From: Verrucolacustris abundans | GTDB taxonomy: Bacteria > Verrucomicrobiota > Verrucomicrobiia > Methylacidiphilales > Verrucolacustridaceae | NCBI GenBank assembly: GCA_965194535.1 | Contig: OZ239145.1 | Span: 1,116,001 to 1,180,000 of the forward strand | Direction: 5' to 3' | Length of the DNA: 64,000 nt | In this document: positions 16,940 to 23,886 of the stretch, piece after piece | How the letters are laid out: each line of letters begins with the position of its first letter | How positions within the stretch are numbered: position 1 is the stretch's first letter | Translations under genes and position numbers: made by a program | The notes under the pieces: generated by a model | The model's input: only the letters and a program-made list of their open reading frames with translations | What the model was told of the DNA's origin: nothing | The model's database searches: none

Positions 16940-18045
16940 TCGCTCAACACCTCCTGATACAAGTCGAGGTACTGGAGGGCCACAACTCCCCAACAAAAAA
17001 GACGGGCCCGATCCCTACCTTTCTGGATCAGTTTCTCTTTGGCCCGAGGATCGAGATGAAGAGCGGTACGCAACCCTAAGGCCATATCATCCACACTTCT
17101 TGGATCTACAAAGATTGCGGCATCTCCTGCCGTTTCAGGCATGCAGGAAGCATCAGAGGTCACGACCACGACTCCTACGCTCATGGCCTCAAGAATCGGA
17201 AGACCAAAACCCTCCTCCAGGGAAGGGAAACAAAAGACCGAAGCTCCCCGATAATTTGCAGAAAGCTGTTCCGGCGTGAGGTATCCCAACCGCTCAACCC
17301 CGGGGGTTTCAAGAAGCCGATCGAGTTCCCTGTCCTGCTGAAAACGCTTCTCCGGCATTCCGGCGATCTTCAACTTCAGGGCCGGATTTTCCACACGCAG
17401 CTTTTGATAGGCTTGGATAAGACGAGCCAGATTCTTGTGTGGCTGGTACGACCCAACACAAAAGATATAGGGAGATGGTTCATTCACTGGTTCTGCTTCA
17501 GCTAAAGGAGGCAACCCGTCGGGAATTACCTTCAATCTCGGTTCGCCGATGTTCAGATGCTGTTTCACCTGATCCCGAATGTACTGGGAGATGACCACCA
17601 CACGGGAGGCACGATGAAGCCCCGGTAAAGCAACCCACCTGTAGGCCAGACGGAAAAGCGCGCGATACCATTCCGGATGAATGAGAAAATTCAGGTCATG
17701 CAGGGTAACGATGCTTTTGACCTCACCCGGATTCGCTGGAGAAGTGTTCATAGGATGATGTCCCACCCGACATCCCAAACGAAGGGCGGCATCATTGAAA
17801 AACAACTGCTCCCAGATTTGGCATCTGGCACGAGACCACTTCCGAAAGGGAGTCGGAATCAGTTGCGCTCCAGGAAGAGTTGCCCATTCCCGAACGCCCG
17901 AATATTCCGGGTCGGCAAAGACCACCAGATCCACTTCCCTTGGTTTTCGAACAATGGCGTCAAACAGATGAAAGGAGGCGATCTGCGTCCCTGTGGGATG
18001 GTGAGCTCGCGAAAAACGGCCATTCAGCGCAACTTTGGGTTTCAT
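16936..18045 (-). CDS. Glycosyltransferase family 4
   Basis: GT-B fold glycosyltransferase, cytoplasmic face of the membrane, adding a sugar to the growing repeat unit. The N-terminal domain has GRFSRAHHPTGTQIASFHLF; the donor-binding domain has YIFCVGSYQPHKNLARLIQA and FCFPSLEEGFGLPILEAMSV, the E(x7)E motif of the family. The start is taken as ATG at 18045, overlapping the polymerase stop (ATGA), instead of the longer frame to 18069. The donor sugar cannot be told from sequence. Confidence 0.9.
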   Translation of the reverse strand: MKPKVALNGRFSRAHHPTGTQIASFHLFDAIVRKPREVDLVVFADPEYSGVREWATLPGAQLIPTPFRKWSRARCQIWEQLFFNDAALRLGCRVGHHPMNTSPANPGEVKSIVTLHDLNFLIHPEWYRALFRLAYRWVALPGLHRASRVVVISQYIRDQVKQHLNIGEPRLKVIPDGLPPLAEAEPVNEPSPYIFCVGSYQPHKNLARLIQAYQKLRVENPALKLKIAGMPEKRFQQDRELDRLLETPGVERLGYLTPEQLSANYRGASVFCFPSLEEGFGLPILEAMSVGVVVVTSDASCMPETAGDAAIFVDPRSVDDMALGLRTALHLDPRAKEKLIQKGRDRARLFCWGVVALQYLDLYQEVLSE

Positions 18046-19571
18046 GCTGGCACCTCGCGCGGGGACCATTTTCGCGCCTGCCGGTCAACAGCAAGCCAGA
18101 GCGTGACTAGAAAGATCAAAAGGGTCCAGAACGTAAAGGCATCGCTGGTGTTTGTCAGCGGATTACACATCTGCATCAAGATCACCAAGCTTAGGTTCCT
18201 TGTCAGACAGGTTCGGTCCCCACGTGCCACAAGGTGGGCAGCTCGGAGTAGAGTTCCCCATAGCGTTCCCATGATCGCCGCCATTCCCACAACTCCGGCC
18301 CATCCAAAGTTTAGAAACGCTTCCCCAAAGAAAGTCACACGTAGTCCGAAATGGGACTGGTCGTCCATCCCGACAATCCGCACACCGGTCAAACCCATGT
18401 GCCAATCATGCTTTTTTGGGAAAAGTCCGCTTGGGGCCATCGCCACAAGTCCCCCCAGATAGGTTTTCCCAAGCAGAGGGTCGAAATCCCAAGAGCCCAG
18501 AACCCATGCTCCATCCCGCAAATCGATGACATTATTTCCCAGATAAACTTCCCCCAGGCTCGTAATGAAAGGATCCCCCTCCTTTAGTCGATTTCGATCG
18601 GTTCGTATCAGGGAACTCAATCCGCCCAAAAGCATAAAGGTGGTGAGGAACACGACATAAAGTACAGGGATCGACCAACGGGGCATCCGGAACTGCAGGG
18701 TCATCAATGTTGCCCCCATGAACATGGCAATCGCCAAAGGAAGCCGGTTTCCACTCACGACCTGCAAACCGGTCATGATTAAAAACAGAATAAGATCATG
18801 GATTGGAAGATGCCTCCACCGGCGAAGGATCGATACTCCCAAAGCCGCAGCAACGACGGGCACAAGAGCGGTGCCAAAATGATAAAAAGGTCGGGAGCCT
18901 GCGGAAGAAAGCATGGCGTAACGGGCATCCACCCCCTCTCCACCGGTCAGCATGGGAATTGAGCCTGTAGCGACCATCGGTAGGACGATCAGAATACAAA
19001 GAAACACCGAGACCATTCGCAAAAAGGAAAGCAAGCGACGATCCAGATCCTCCGCAGGGGCACACAAGGGTTGAAGAACGTAACCCTGCTTACGATTCCA
19101 CGCGTAGACACATCCCATGACGATCAGAAGAAGGAAAAAGCCGATCAGGTTAATGAGAACAATCCAAGGCAACCCTTCTAAAACGGCCTGGGATGCAGCC
19201 CCACCCAGACTGGCTGCTGTTGTCTCAATGAAGAAAAAGCCAATCAAGATAAGGGCCTGATGGGCCAGCGTCAGACCAATGAGATCCATGAAGCGCGTTA
19301 CCGTCATCCATGCAACTGGCAGTAAAAGCAAAAGGACAATCATTATGCAGACGAAAAAAGTCAGCCACGGGTCATTCCAACTGGGTCGAAAATGGGATAT
19401 TCCATCAGGCTGATACCAGCCAGCCCAAAAAGAGAGTGGAACCAGGACTCCGAGAAAAGAGACAATTAGGCAAAAAGGACGAATCCAAGACAGGATTCGA
19501 TGAGAATCCCGAACTGATTCAACATCCTGTTCATGACAATTAGCATTCATACGAAAAGAACCCAGAGGCAT
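18042..19571 (-). CDS. Wzy-like polysaccharide polymerase
   Basis: A 509-residue protein with about 11-12 transmembrane helices and a large periplasmic loop near residues 330-400 containing SSLIRTDRNRLKEGD and FGLRVTFFGEAFLNFGWAG. The LxxxFGEAFxNFG pattern is seen in oligosaccharide-repeat-unit polymerases. Position between the priming transferase/glycosyltransferase genes and a flippase gene supports a role in joining lipid-linked repeat units at the periplasmic face. Polymerases are poorly conserved, so the family call rests on topology, the loop motif and context. Confidence 0.78.
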   Translation of the reverse strand: MPLGSFRMNANCHEQDVESVRDSHRILSWIRPFCLIVSFLGVLVPLSFWAGWYQPDGISHFRPSWNDPWLTFFVCIMIVLLLLLPVAWMTVTRFMDLIGLTLAHQALILIGFFFIETTAASLGGAASQAVLEGLPWIVLINLIGFFLLLIVMGCVYAWNRKQGYVLQPLCAPAEDLDRRLLSFLRMVSVFLCILIVLPMVATGSIPMLTGGEGVDARYAMLSSAGSRPFYHFGTALVPVVAAALGVSILRRWRHLPIHDLILFLIMTGLQVVSGNRLPLAIAMFMGATLMTLQFRMPRWSIPVLYVVFLTTFMLLGGLSSLIRTDRNRLKEGDPFITSLGEVYLGNNVIDLRDGAWVLGSWDFDPLLGKTYLGGLVAMAPSGLFPKKHDWHMGLTGVRIVGMDDQSHFGLRVTFFGEAFLNFGWAGVVGMAAIMGTLWGTLLRAAHLVARGDRTCLTRNLSLVILMQMCNPLTNTSDAFTFWTLLIFLVTLWLAVDRQARKWSPREVPA

Positions 19572-19630
19572 GGACCGACCCCAAGTTCTGTGTGATTATG
19601 GTAGCAGTATTTTGGAAATAGATAAGCTTA

Positions 19631-20020
19631 TTAGCTATTCTCGCTCTCGTTCCTAAATATGCAGGAAAGGGCTCCAGCTAGACTGACTCCCAAAAAACCA
19701 TAAAGAATATCGGTCCACTGAAGCCAACGTTCAGGAAGCATGTTTTGAGCCGCCTCCACACCCACGACAAGACATCCACACAAAAACAGAATCAGCCACC
19801 GGGGTCGGCGAAAGGCGAAGAGCACAGAAAGGGTAAACAGGAAGTAGGCTCCTGTATTTCTCCAGGCATCAGGATCCTCGCCACCCTGCACTAACCAGCG
19901 AGGTAACCAGTCTAATTCCCAAAGGCTTGCGCTGGTTCGAAGCCCAAAGAAAAGGATAAAACCTAAAAAGGAAAGAAAAGGAATGAAACGTAGAATCCTC
20001 ATGCAAATGGATAATGGCAT
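19631..20020 (-). CDS. VanZ-like small membrane protein
   Basis: A 129-residue protein with four hydrophobic helices; the spacing and the segments FLFTLSVLFAFRRPRW, VVGVEAAQNMLPERW and WTDILYGFLGVSLAGA match the VanZ-like pattern, where the Asp before the last helix and the Glu of VGVEAAQ are typical. VanZ-like proteins of unknown mechanism are common in exopolysaccharide loci. The frame offers ATG at 20020 or 20002. The first double-hairpin unit begins 22 bases upstream, so its promoter must lie in or across the repeat array. Confidence 0.75.
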   Translation of the reverse strand: MPLSICMRILRFIPFLSFLGFILFFGLRTSASLWELDWLPRWLVQGGEDPDAWRNTGAYFLFTLSVLFAFRRPRWLILFLCGCLVVGVEAAQNMLPERWLQWTDILYGFLGVSLAGALSCIFRNESENS

Positions 20021-20041
20021 AGAATTCCCATTGAGGCGATT

Positions 20042-20457
20042 ATGTAGGGCGGGGATTCCTCCCCGCCATCAGTCTTCCCTGCCCATGGCGGCCAAGATGG
20101 CCGCCCTACATCTCATTTAACGTTATCATTTACCTCAACGTTATGTAGGGCGGGGATTCGTCCCCGCCATCAGGCTTTATTAACCCTGGCGGCCAGGATG
20201 GCCGCCCTACATTTACCTCAACGTTATCATTTACCTCAACGTTATGTAGGGCGGGGATTCTCCCCGCCATCAGGCTTCTCTACCCATGGCGGCCAGGATG
20301 ACCGCCCTACATCTGCTTCAACATTATGCCTTCGGGCTTCTCTACCCGTGGCGGCCAACATGGCCGCCCTACATTTACCTCAACGTTATGTAGGGCGGGG
20401 ATTCGTCCCCGCCATCAGACTTCCCTGCCCGTGGCGGCCAACATGGCCGCCCTACAT
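20042..20457. repeat. Tandem double-hairpin REP array, left block (5 units, type C)
   Basis: Units at 20042-20111, 20143-20212, 20244-20312, 20326-20374 (left arm lost) and 20388-20457. A full unit is 70 bases with 11-base perfect terminal inverted repeats (ATGTAGGGCGG and CCGCCCTACAT). The left hairpin is GGCGGGGA/TCCCCGCC with a four-base loop, the right GGCGGCCA/TGGCCGCC with a three-base loop. Spacers are 13 or 31 bases built from a repeated TTACCTCAACGTT phrase. Several loop and stem changes are compensated or confined to loops. Unit 5 lies inside the transposase reading frame. Confidence 0.95.
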
Positions 20458-20932
20458 TGGAAACCTCCAATCCTCTTGGCATCAAGGATCTAGGCAAATC
20501 TGGATTCATCGTCCCCCACTGATACGGCCATTTAACCCATGAATCTACGAATCCGGCTCTTTCCGGATTCATTCGAATGTATTGAAACTTTTCCCACCCA
20601 GATACGACATTGCGAATCAGGTGATCAAAACAACCATCCTGCCAGACCCAGTCTTCATAAATCAGTTTCCCCAACTTCCTTTTAAAACATGCCGACCATA
20701 TGGATATACTTGCCGAAGGAGTAATCGGAGAAATTAGCAAGTGAAGATGATCCGGCATAACAACTCCAACCGGGTGAATCCAACCCGGAATCTGATCCAA
20801 AACATCCCGAATTCTTTGGAAGACCTGGTTCCGACATAAAACATGGCGCCGCTCCTTAACGCAAAGGGTGATAAAATAATATAGGGGCAGCGGAAGGCCT
20901 TTATCCGGAACGATCCTTGGTGGTCGAGCCAT
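20375..20932 (-). CDS. REP-associated tyrosine transposase (RAYT, Y1 family)
   Basis: A 185-residue HUH-type single-strand DNA transposase of the IS200-like family. The HUH motif is in VVMPDHLHLLI; the catalytic tyrosine is the Tyr of KFQYIRMNPERAGFV, both canonical. ATG at 20932 (MARPPRIVPDKGLPL) is chosen over the longer frame because it starts the family's N-terminus. The last ~27 residues, after about position 158, are translated from REP unit 5 (reading GRPCWPPRAGKSDGGDESPP) and the stop TAA falls in the spacer before unit 4. Core catalytic parts are intact, so the enzyme may be active. Confidence 0.9.
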   Translation of the reverse strand: MARPPRIVPDKGLPLPLYYFITLCVKERRHVLCRNQVFQRIRDVLDQIPGWIHPVGVVMPDHLHLLISPITPSASISIWSACFKRKLGKLIYEDWVWQDGCFDHLIRNVVSGWEKFQYIRMNPERAGFVDSWVKWPYQWGTMNPDLPRSLMPRGLEVSNVGRPCWPPRAGKSDGGDESPPYITLR

Positions 20933-20997
20933 ATAGATTAAACCAGAATTATTCAAAAAGGGTTCGGTGATATTGTGACGATACACACTTGAACTTT

Positions 20998-21233
20998 ATG
21001 TGGGGCGGGGATTCTTCCCCGCCATCAGGCACCATTAACCCTGGCGGCCAAGATGGCCGCCCTACATTTACCTCAACGTCATGTAGGGCGGGGATTCCTC
21101 CCCGCCGTCGGGCTTCCCTGCACATGGCGGCCAGGATGGACACCCTACATTTACCTCAACGTTATGTAGGGCGGGGATTCCTCCCCGCCGTCAGGATTCC
21201 CTAGCCATGGCGGCCAAGATGGCCGCCCTACAA
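20998..21233. repeat. Tandem double-hairpin REP array, right block (3 units, type C)
   Basis: Units at 20998-21067, 21081-21150 and 21164-21233, same sequence family and same orientation as the left block, with 13-base spacers containing TTACCTCAACG(T). Unit 6 has a G for A in the leading inverted repeat; unit 7 has two changes in the right stem (GGACACC for GGCCGCC), weakening that hairpin; unit 8 has lost the final bases of its right end. The block ends 47 bases before the flippase gene. Confidence 0.95.
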
Positions 21234-21280
21234 ACGCATAAATGATCGTCTTTCCTTTTGTTTGTAATTAATATGGACTC

Positions 21281-22723
21281 TTGTTCGCTCGCCCTTATTC
21301 CCTCGAACTCCTGCGAAATCAGCTTTGGCAAACCGGGAACTTCTTCGCCAAGGCCCTCTTTCTCGCTGTTCTCACACCGTGGATGATCCGCCTTTGGGGA
21401 GCCGAAAAGTACGGCCTCTTTGCCCTTTCTAGTTCGCTCTTTGTCTCCCTGGCTCTCCTGGATGGTGGAGTCAGATCCTTAACACGTGTCCGACTTGCCC
21501 CGCTTCTAGCAGAGGGCAAGACCGAGGATGCTATGCGCACCCTAATCCACGGTCTCCTTGCCTTTATGATCGTTTGTGGTTTCGCCCTTCTTATCGCCCT
21601 CGGACTTTGTGCGAACGACTTTCTCTCTTATATCCTCCATCTTCCCCCAGGCGGTCAAACCGTCCTTCTGATTAGTGGTATTCTGACCTCCATCTGGATG
21701 ACCAGCGTGCTGGCCCTTGAACTTCTTGCCGCAGACGGCCGATTGTCCGATGTGAAAGCCGCAAACACACAAGGCATCCTCCTGGCCCTACCCGCCTGTT
21801 CTGTTTGCCTGTTCCTGGGTGCGGGTCCACTGATCACGATGGGGGCGATGATTCTTTGCCTAATCATTCCTAATCTGCTTCTTCTTGTTCGGAATCTCCC
21901 CCGTAAGTCACTTCATCTTTGGCGCAAGTCTTTCCCTATTCGTGAAGCTCTCACCACGCTGGTTCACGGCTTCCCCTACTATTTGACAACAATCGCCCTG
22001 ATCGGAAAAACTCATGGACTCACTTTCCTGATTTCCGCTATGGCCGGACCTGCCGAAGCGGGAATCTTTTACATCCTCCTACGTCTTTCGGAGACATTGA
22101 GTAACGTTGCCTCCACCTCCAGCGAAACATCCGTGGCCACTCTCGCTTTTGACACGACTCGTTCCCAACGAATTCTCCTTTTCCGCCAATCGTGGACCTG
22201 GGTCCTTCTTTTCTCTCTCCACGGGGCTTTGGCACTTACCTTAATCGCACCCACGTTATGGAACTGGTGGCTTCCCTCTTTCTCCTCACTCCCTCTCATG
22301 GTCTGGCCGGCTTTGGCTCTTTTTGGCTGGATGGGCGGATGGAGCCAGATGACCACCAATTCCTCTATGGGACTCGGTCTCATTCAAAGCGCTGCTGTCG
22401 TCTGTTTGACAGAAGCAGTTCTCACTATCGTTTTGGCATACTTAGGCTTCCTCCACGGAGGATTTGCCGGACTCTTTTTTGGGGGTGCCTTGGCGGGTCT
22501 GGTCACGGGATTCCAAAGCATTCGGATTACCAAAAGCCTTCAGGAGCCTTTTCTCCGACTCTGGCTTTACCCTCTGCGCGAACTTATGCCGGGCCTTCTC
22601 CTCTCGGGGTTGATCCTTTTAGGGGCCTCTTTAGTTCATACCCCATGGGTATGTATTCTTGCTCTCCTCATTCCAGCCGCCCTGGTCCTGTGGCAGATGA
22701 AACAACTATCCAAAGCACCATGA
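21281..22723 (+). CDS. Polysaccharide flippase, Wzx/MATE-like
   Basis: A 480-residue protein with 12-14 hydrophobic helices. The N-terminus NFFAKALFLAVLTPWMIRLW followed by GAEKYGLFALSSSL is typical of the polysaccharide-transport (PST) family, which moves lipid-linked repeat units across the inner membrane. The frame opens after a TAA at 21269; the only plausible start is TTG at 21281 with no visible Shine-Dalgarno, while a nearby ATG at 21273 is out of frame. A one-base frameshift near the start, or a displaced 5' end caused by the adjacent repeats, is possible. The stop overlaps the next gene (ATGA). Confidence 0.85.
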   Translation: MFARPYSLELLRNQLWQTGNFFAKALFLAVLTPWMIRLWGAEKYGLFALSSSLFVSLALLDGGVRSLTRVRLAPLLAEGKTEDAMRTLIHGLLAFMIVCGFALLIALGLCANDFLSYILHLPPGGQTVLLISGILTSIWMTSVLALELLAADGRLSDVKAANTQGILLALPACSVCLFLGAGPLITMGAMILCLIIPNLLLLVRNLPRKSLHLWRKSFPIREALTTLVHGFPYYLTTIALIGKTHGLTFLISAMAGPAEAGIFYILLRLSETLSNVASTSSETSVATLAFDTTRSQRILLFRQSWTWVLLFSLHGALALTLIAPTLWNWWLPSFSSLPLMVWPALALFGWMGGWSQMTTNSSMGLGLIQSAAVVCLTEAVLTIVLAYLGFLHGGFAGLFFGGALAGLVTGFQSIRITKSLQEPFLRLWLYPLRELMPGLLLSGLILLGASLVHTPWVCILALLIPAALVLWQMKQLSKAP

Positions 22724-23886
22724 CCCAACCCAGAAAGCTACGCATCCTTTTAGTCAGTGAACCCGGATGGACAGGCGTCTTCCGGCATGTGGAAGGCTTG
22801 GCCGATTTTCTTCATACGGCCGGACAACAAGTCGCCCTCGCCTATTCCGATGTCCGCGGAAGCGAGGGCCTCACCAAGTTGGTGGAGCGGGTTATTTCTC
22901 GGGGAGGACCTGTCCGCAACCTCCGCATCTCCCACGCCCCACAGTTGGGTGACCTTCGTGCCTGGACTCGCCTCCATTCGCTCATTCAGGAATTCCAACC
23001 CGACGTCATCCACGCCCACAGTTCCAAGGCCGGAGCCCTCACCCGACTTCCCGGACTTCTTCACCTGATCAAGACCCCCCTCTTCTACACTCCCAATGCC
23101 TACTACGGAATGGCTCGCCAAGGCGGCATCGCCGATTTCGTCTTCACTTCCATCGAGCGACTTCTCGCCAATGTCGGTTACACCATCAATATTTCCAAAG
23201 ACGAGTCGACCTTTGCGCGAAATATTCTAGGCCTACGCCCAGAACACCAGTTCATCATTCATAATCCCGTACAGATCGACTTTTTTAAACCAGCATCCCA
23301 AGAGCAGAAACTTCAAGCCCGGAAAAAACTCGGCATACCAAAAGATTCAATTCTTTTAGGAACGGCGGGGCGTCTTTGTTTCGAAAAGGATCCCGAAACT
23401 CTTTATCAGAGCCTTCAACCCGTTTTTCGCAATAATCCGAAAATAAGACTCCTTCACATGATCTCAGGGGATGCAGATCCACGACTTGAGGCCTTGGCAA
23501 AACGATTAGTAATCCTGGAGCAGATCCACCTTCTTCCTTACCAAGAGGATTTGCGGCCCGCCTATCACACCCTCGACGGGTTTGTCATGACCTCCCGTTA
23601 TGAGGCAGGTTGGCCGATTGTCATTCTAGAGGCTCTTGCATGCGGACTTCCCCTTGTTTCAAGCACGGGCCCAGGCATGAGCGATATCGGACAAGGTGGA
23701 CTCAGCCACTGTTGGACCGCTGCCGTTGGGGATGTGAAGGGCTTCACCCAAGCCATCTCTGCTCTAGTGACCGACCTGACTCAAGGTCGCCCCAATAATC
23801 ATCGCGAGATTGCCGAGACACGATTCAGCCCCGAGCGTTGCTACGGAGCAATTCTGAAAGCCTACCAAAGCCAACTCATCAGCTAA
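22720..23886 (+). CDS. Glycosyltransferase family 4
   Basis: A 388-residue GT-B glycosyltransferase. The N-terminal domain has LVSEPGWTGVFRHVEGLADF and DVIHAHSSKAGALTRLP; the donor domain has LGTAGRLCFEKDPETLYQSL and the E(x7)E region TSRYEAGWPIVILEALACGL. The true start is ATG at 22720, overlapping the flippase stop; the longer open frame to 22192 is only the flippase read in another frame. Probably extends the exopolysaccharide repeat unit. Its stop overlaps that of the convergent Wzc-like gene. Confidence 0.9.
   Translation: MTQPRKLRILLVSEPGWTGVFRHVEGLADFLHTAGQQVALAYSDVRGSEGLTKLVERVISRGGPVRNLRISHAPQLGDLRAWTRLHSLIQEFQPDVIHAHSSKAGALTRLPGLLHLIKTPLFYTPNAYYGMARQGGIADFVFTSIERLLANVGYTINISKDESTFARNILGLRPEHQFIIHNPVQIDFFKPASQEQKLQARKKLGIPKDSILLGTAGRLCFEKDPETLYQSLQPVFRNNPKIRLLHMISGDADPRLEALAKRLVILEQIHLLPYQEDLRPAYHTLDGFVMTSRYEAGWPIVILEALACGLPLVSSTGPGMSDIGQGGLSHCWTAAVGDVKGFTQAISALVTDLTQGRPNNHREIAETRFSPERCYGAILKAYQSQLIS

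Larger units (their letters stand above)
20042..21233. mobile_element. RAYT gene embedded in a REP array
   Basis: A compact element made of a REP-associated tyrosine transposase gene (minus strand, 20375-20932) with five repeat units on its 3' side and three on its 5' side, all in the same orientation. Known RAYT systems are domesticated IS200/IS605-like enzymes that recognise flanking REP hairpins, so the repeats are the probable substrates. It occupies the gap between two divergent exopolysaccharide operons. No target-site duplication is expected for this class, and none is obvious. Confidence 0.8.

Noticed and set aside
17677..18462. Plus-strand 261-residue frame
   Set aside because: Antisense to the glycosyltransferase and polymerase genes, rich in Arg and Pro with no domain; typical shadow.
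20042..21233. Regular direct repeats resembling a CRISPR array
   Set aside because: Units are 70 bases with internal hairpins and spacers are 13-31 bases and repetitive, not unique; no cas genes are nearby.
22192..22719. Upstream extension of the second glycosyltransferase to 564 residues
   Set aside because: This part lies over the flippase in another frame and has no conserved domain; ATG at 22720 overlaps the flippase stop.
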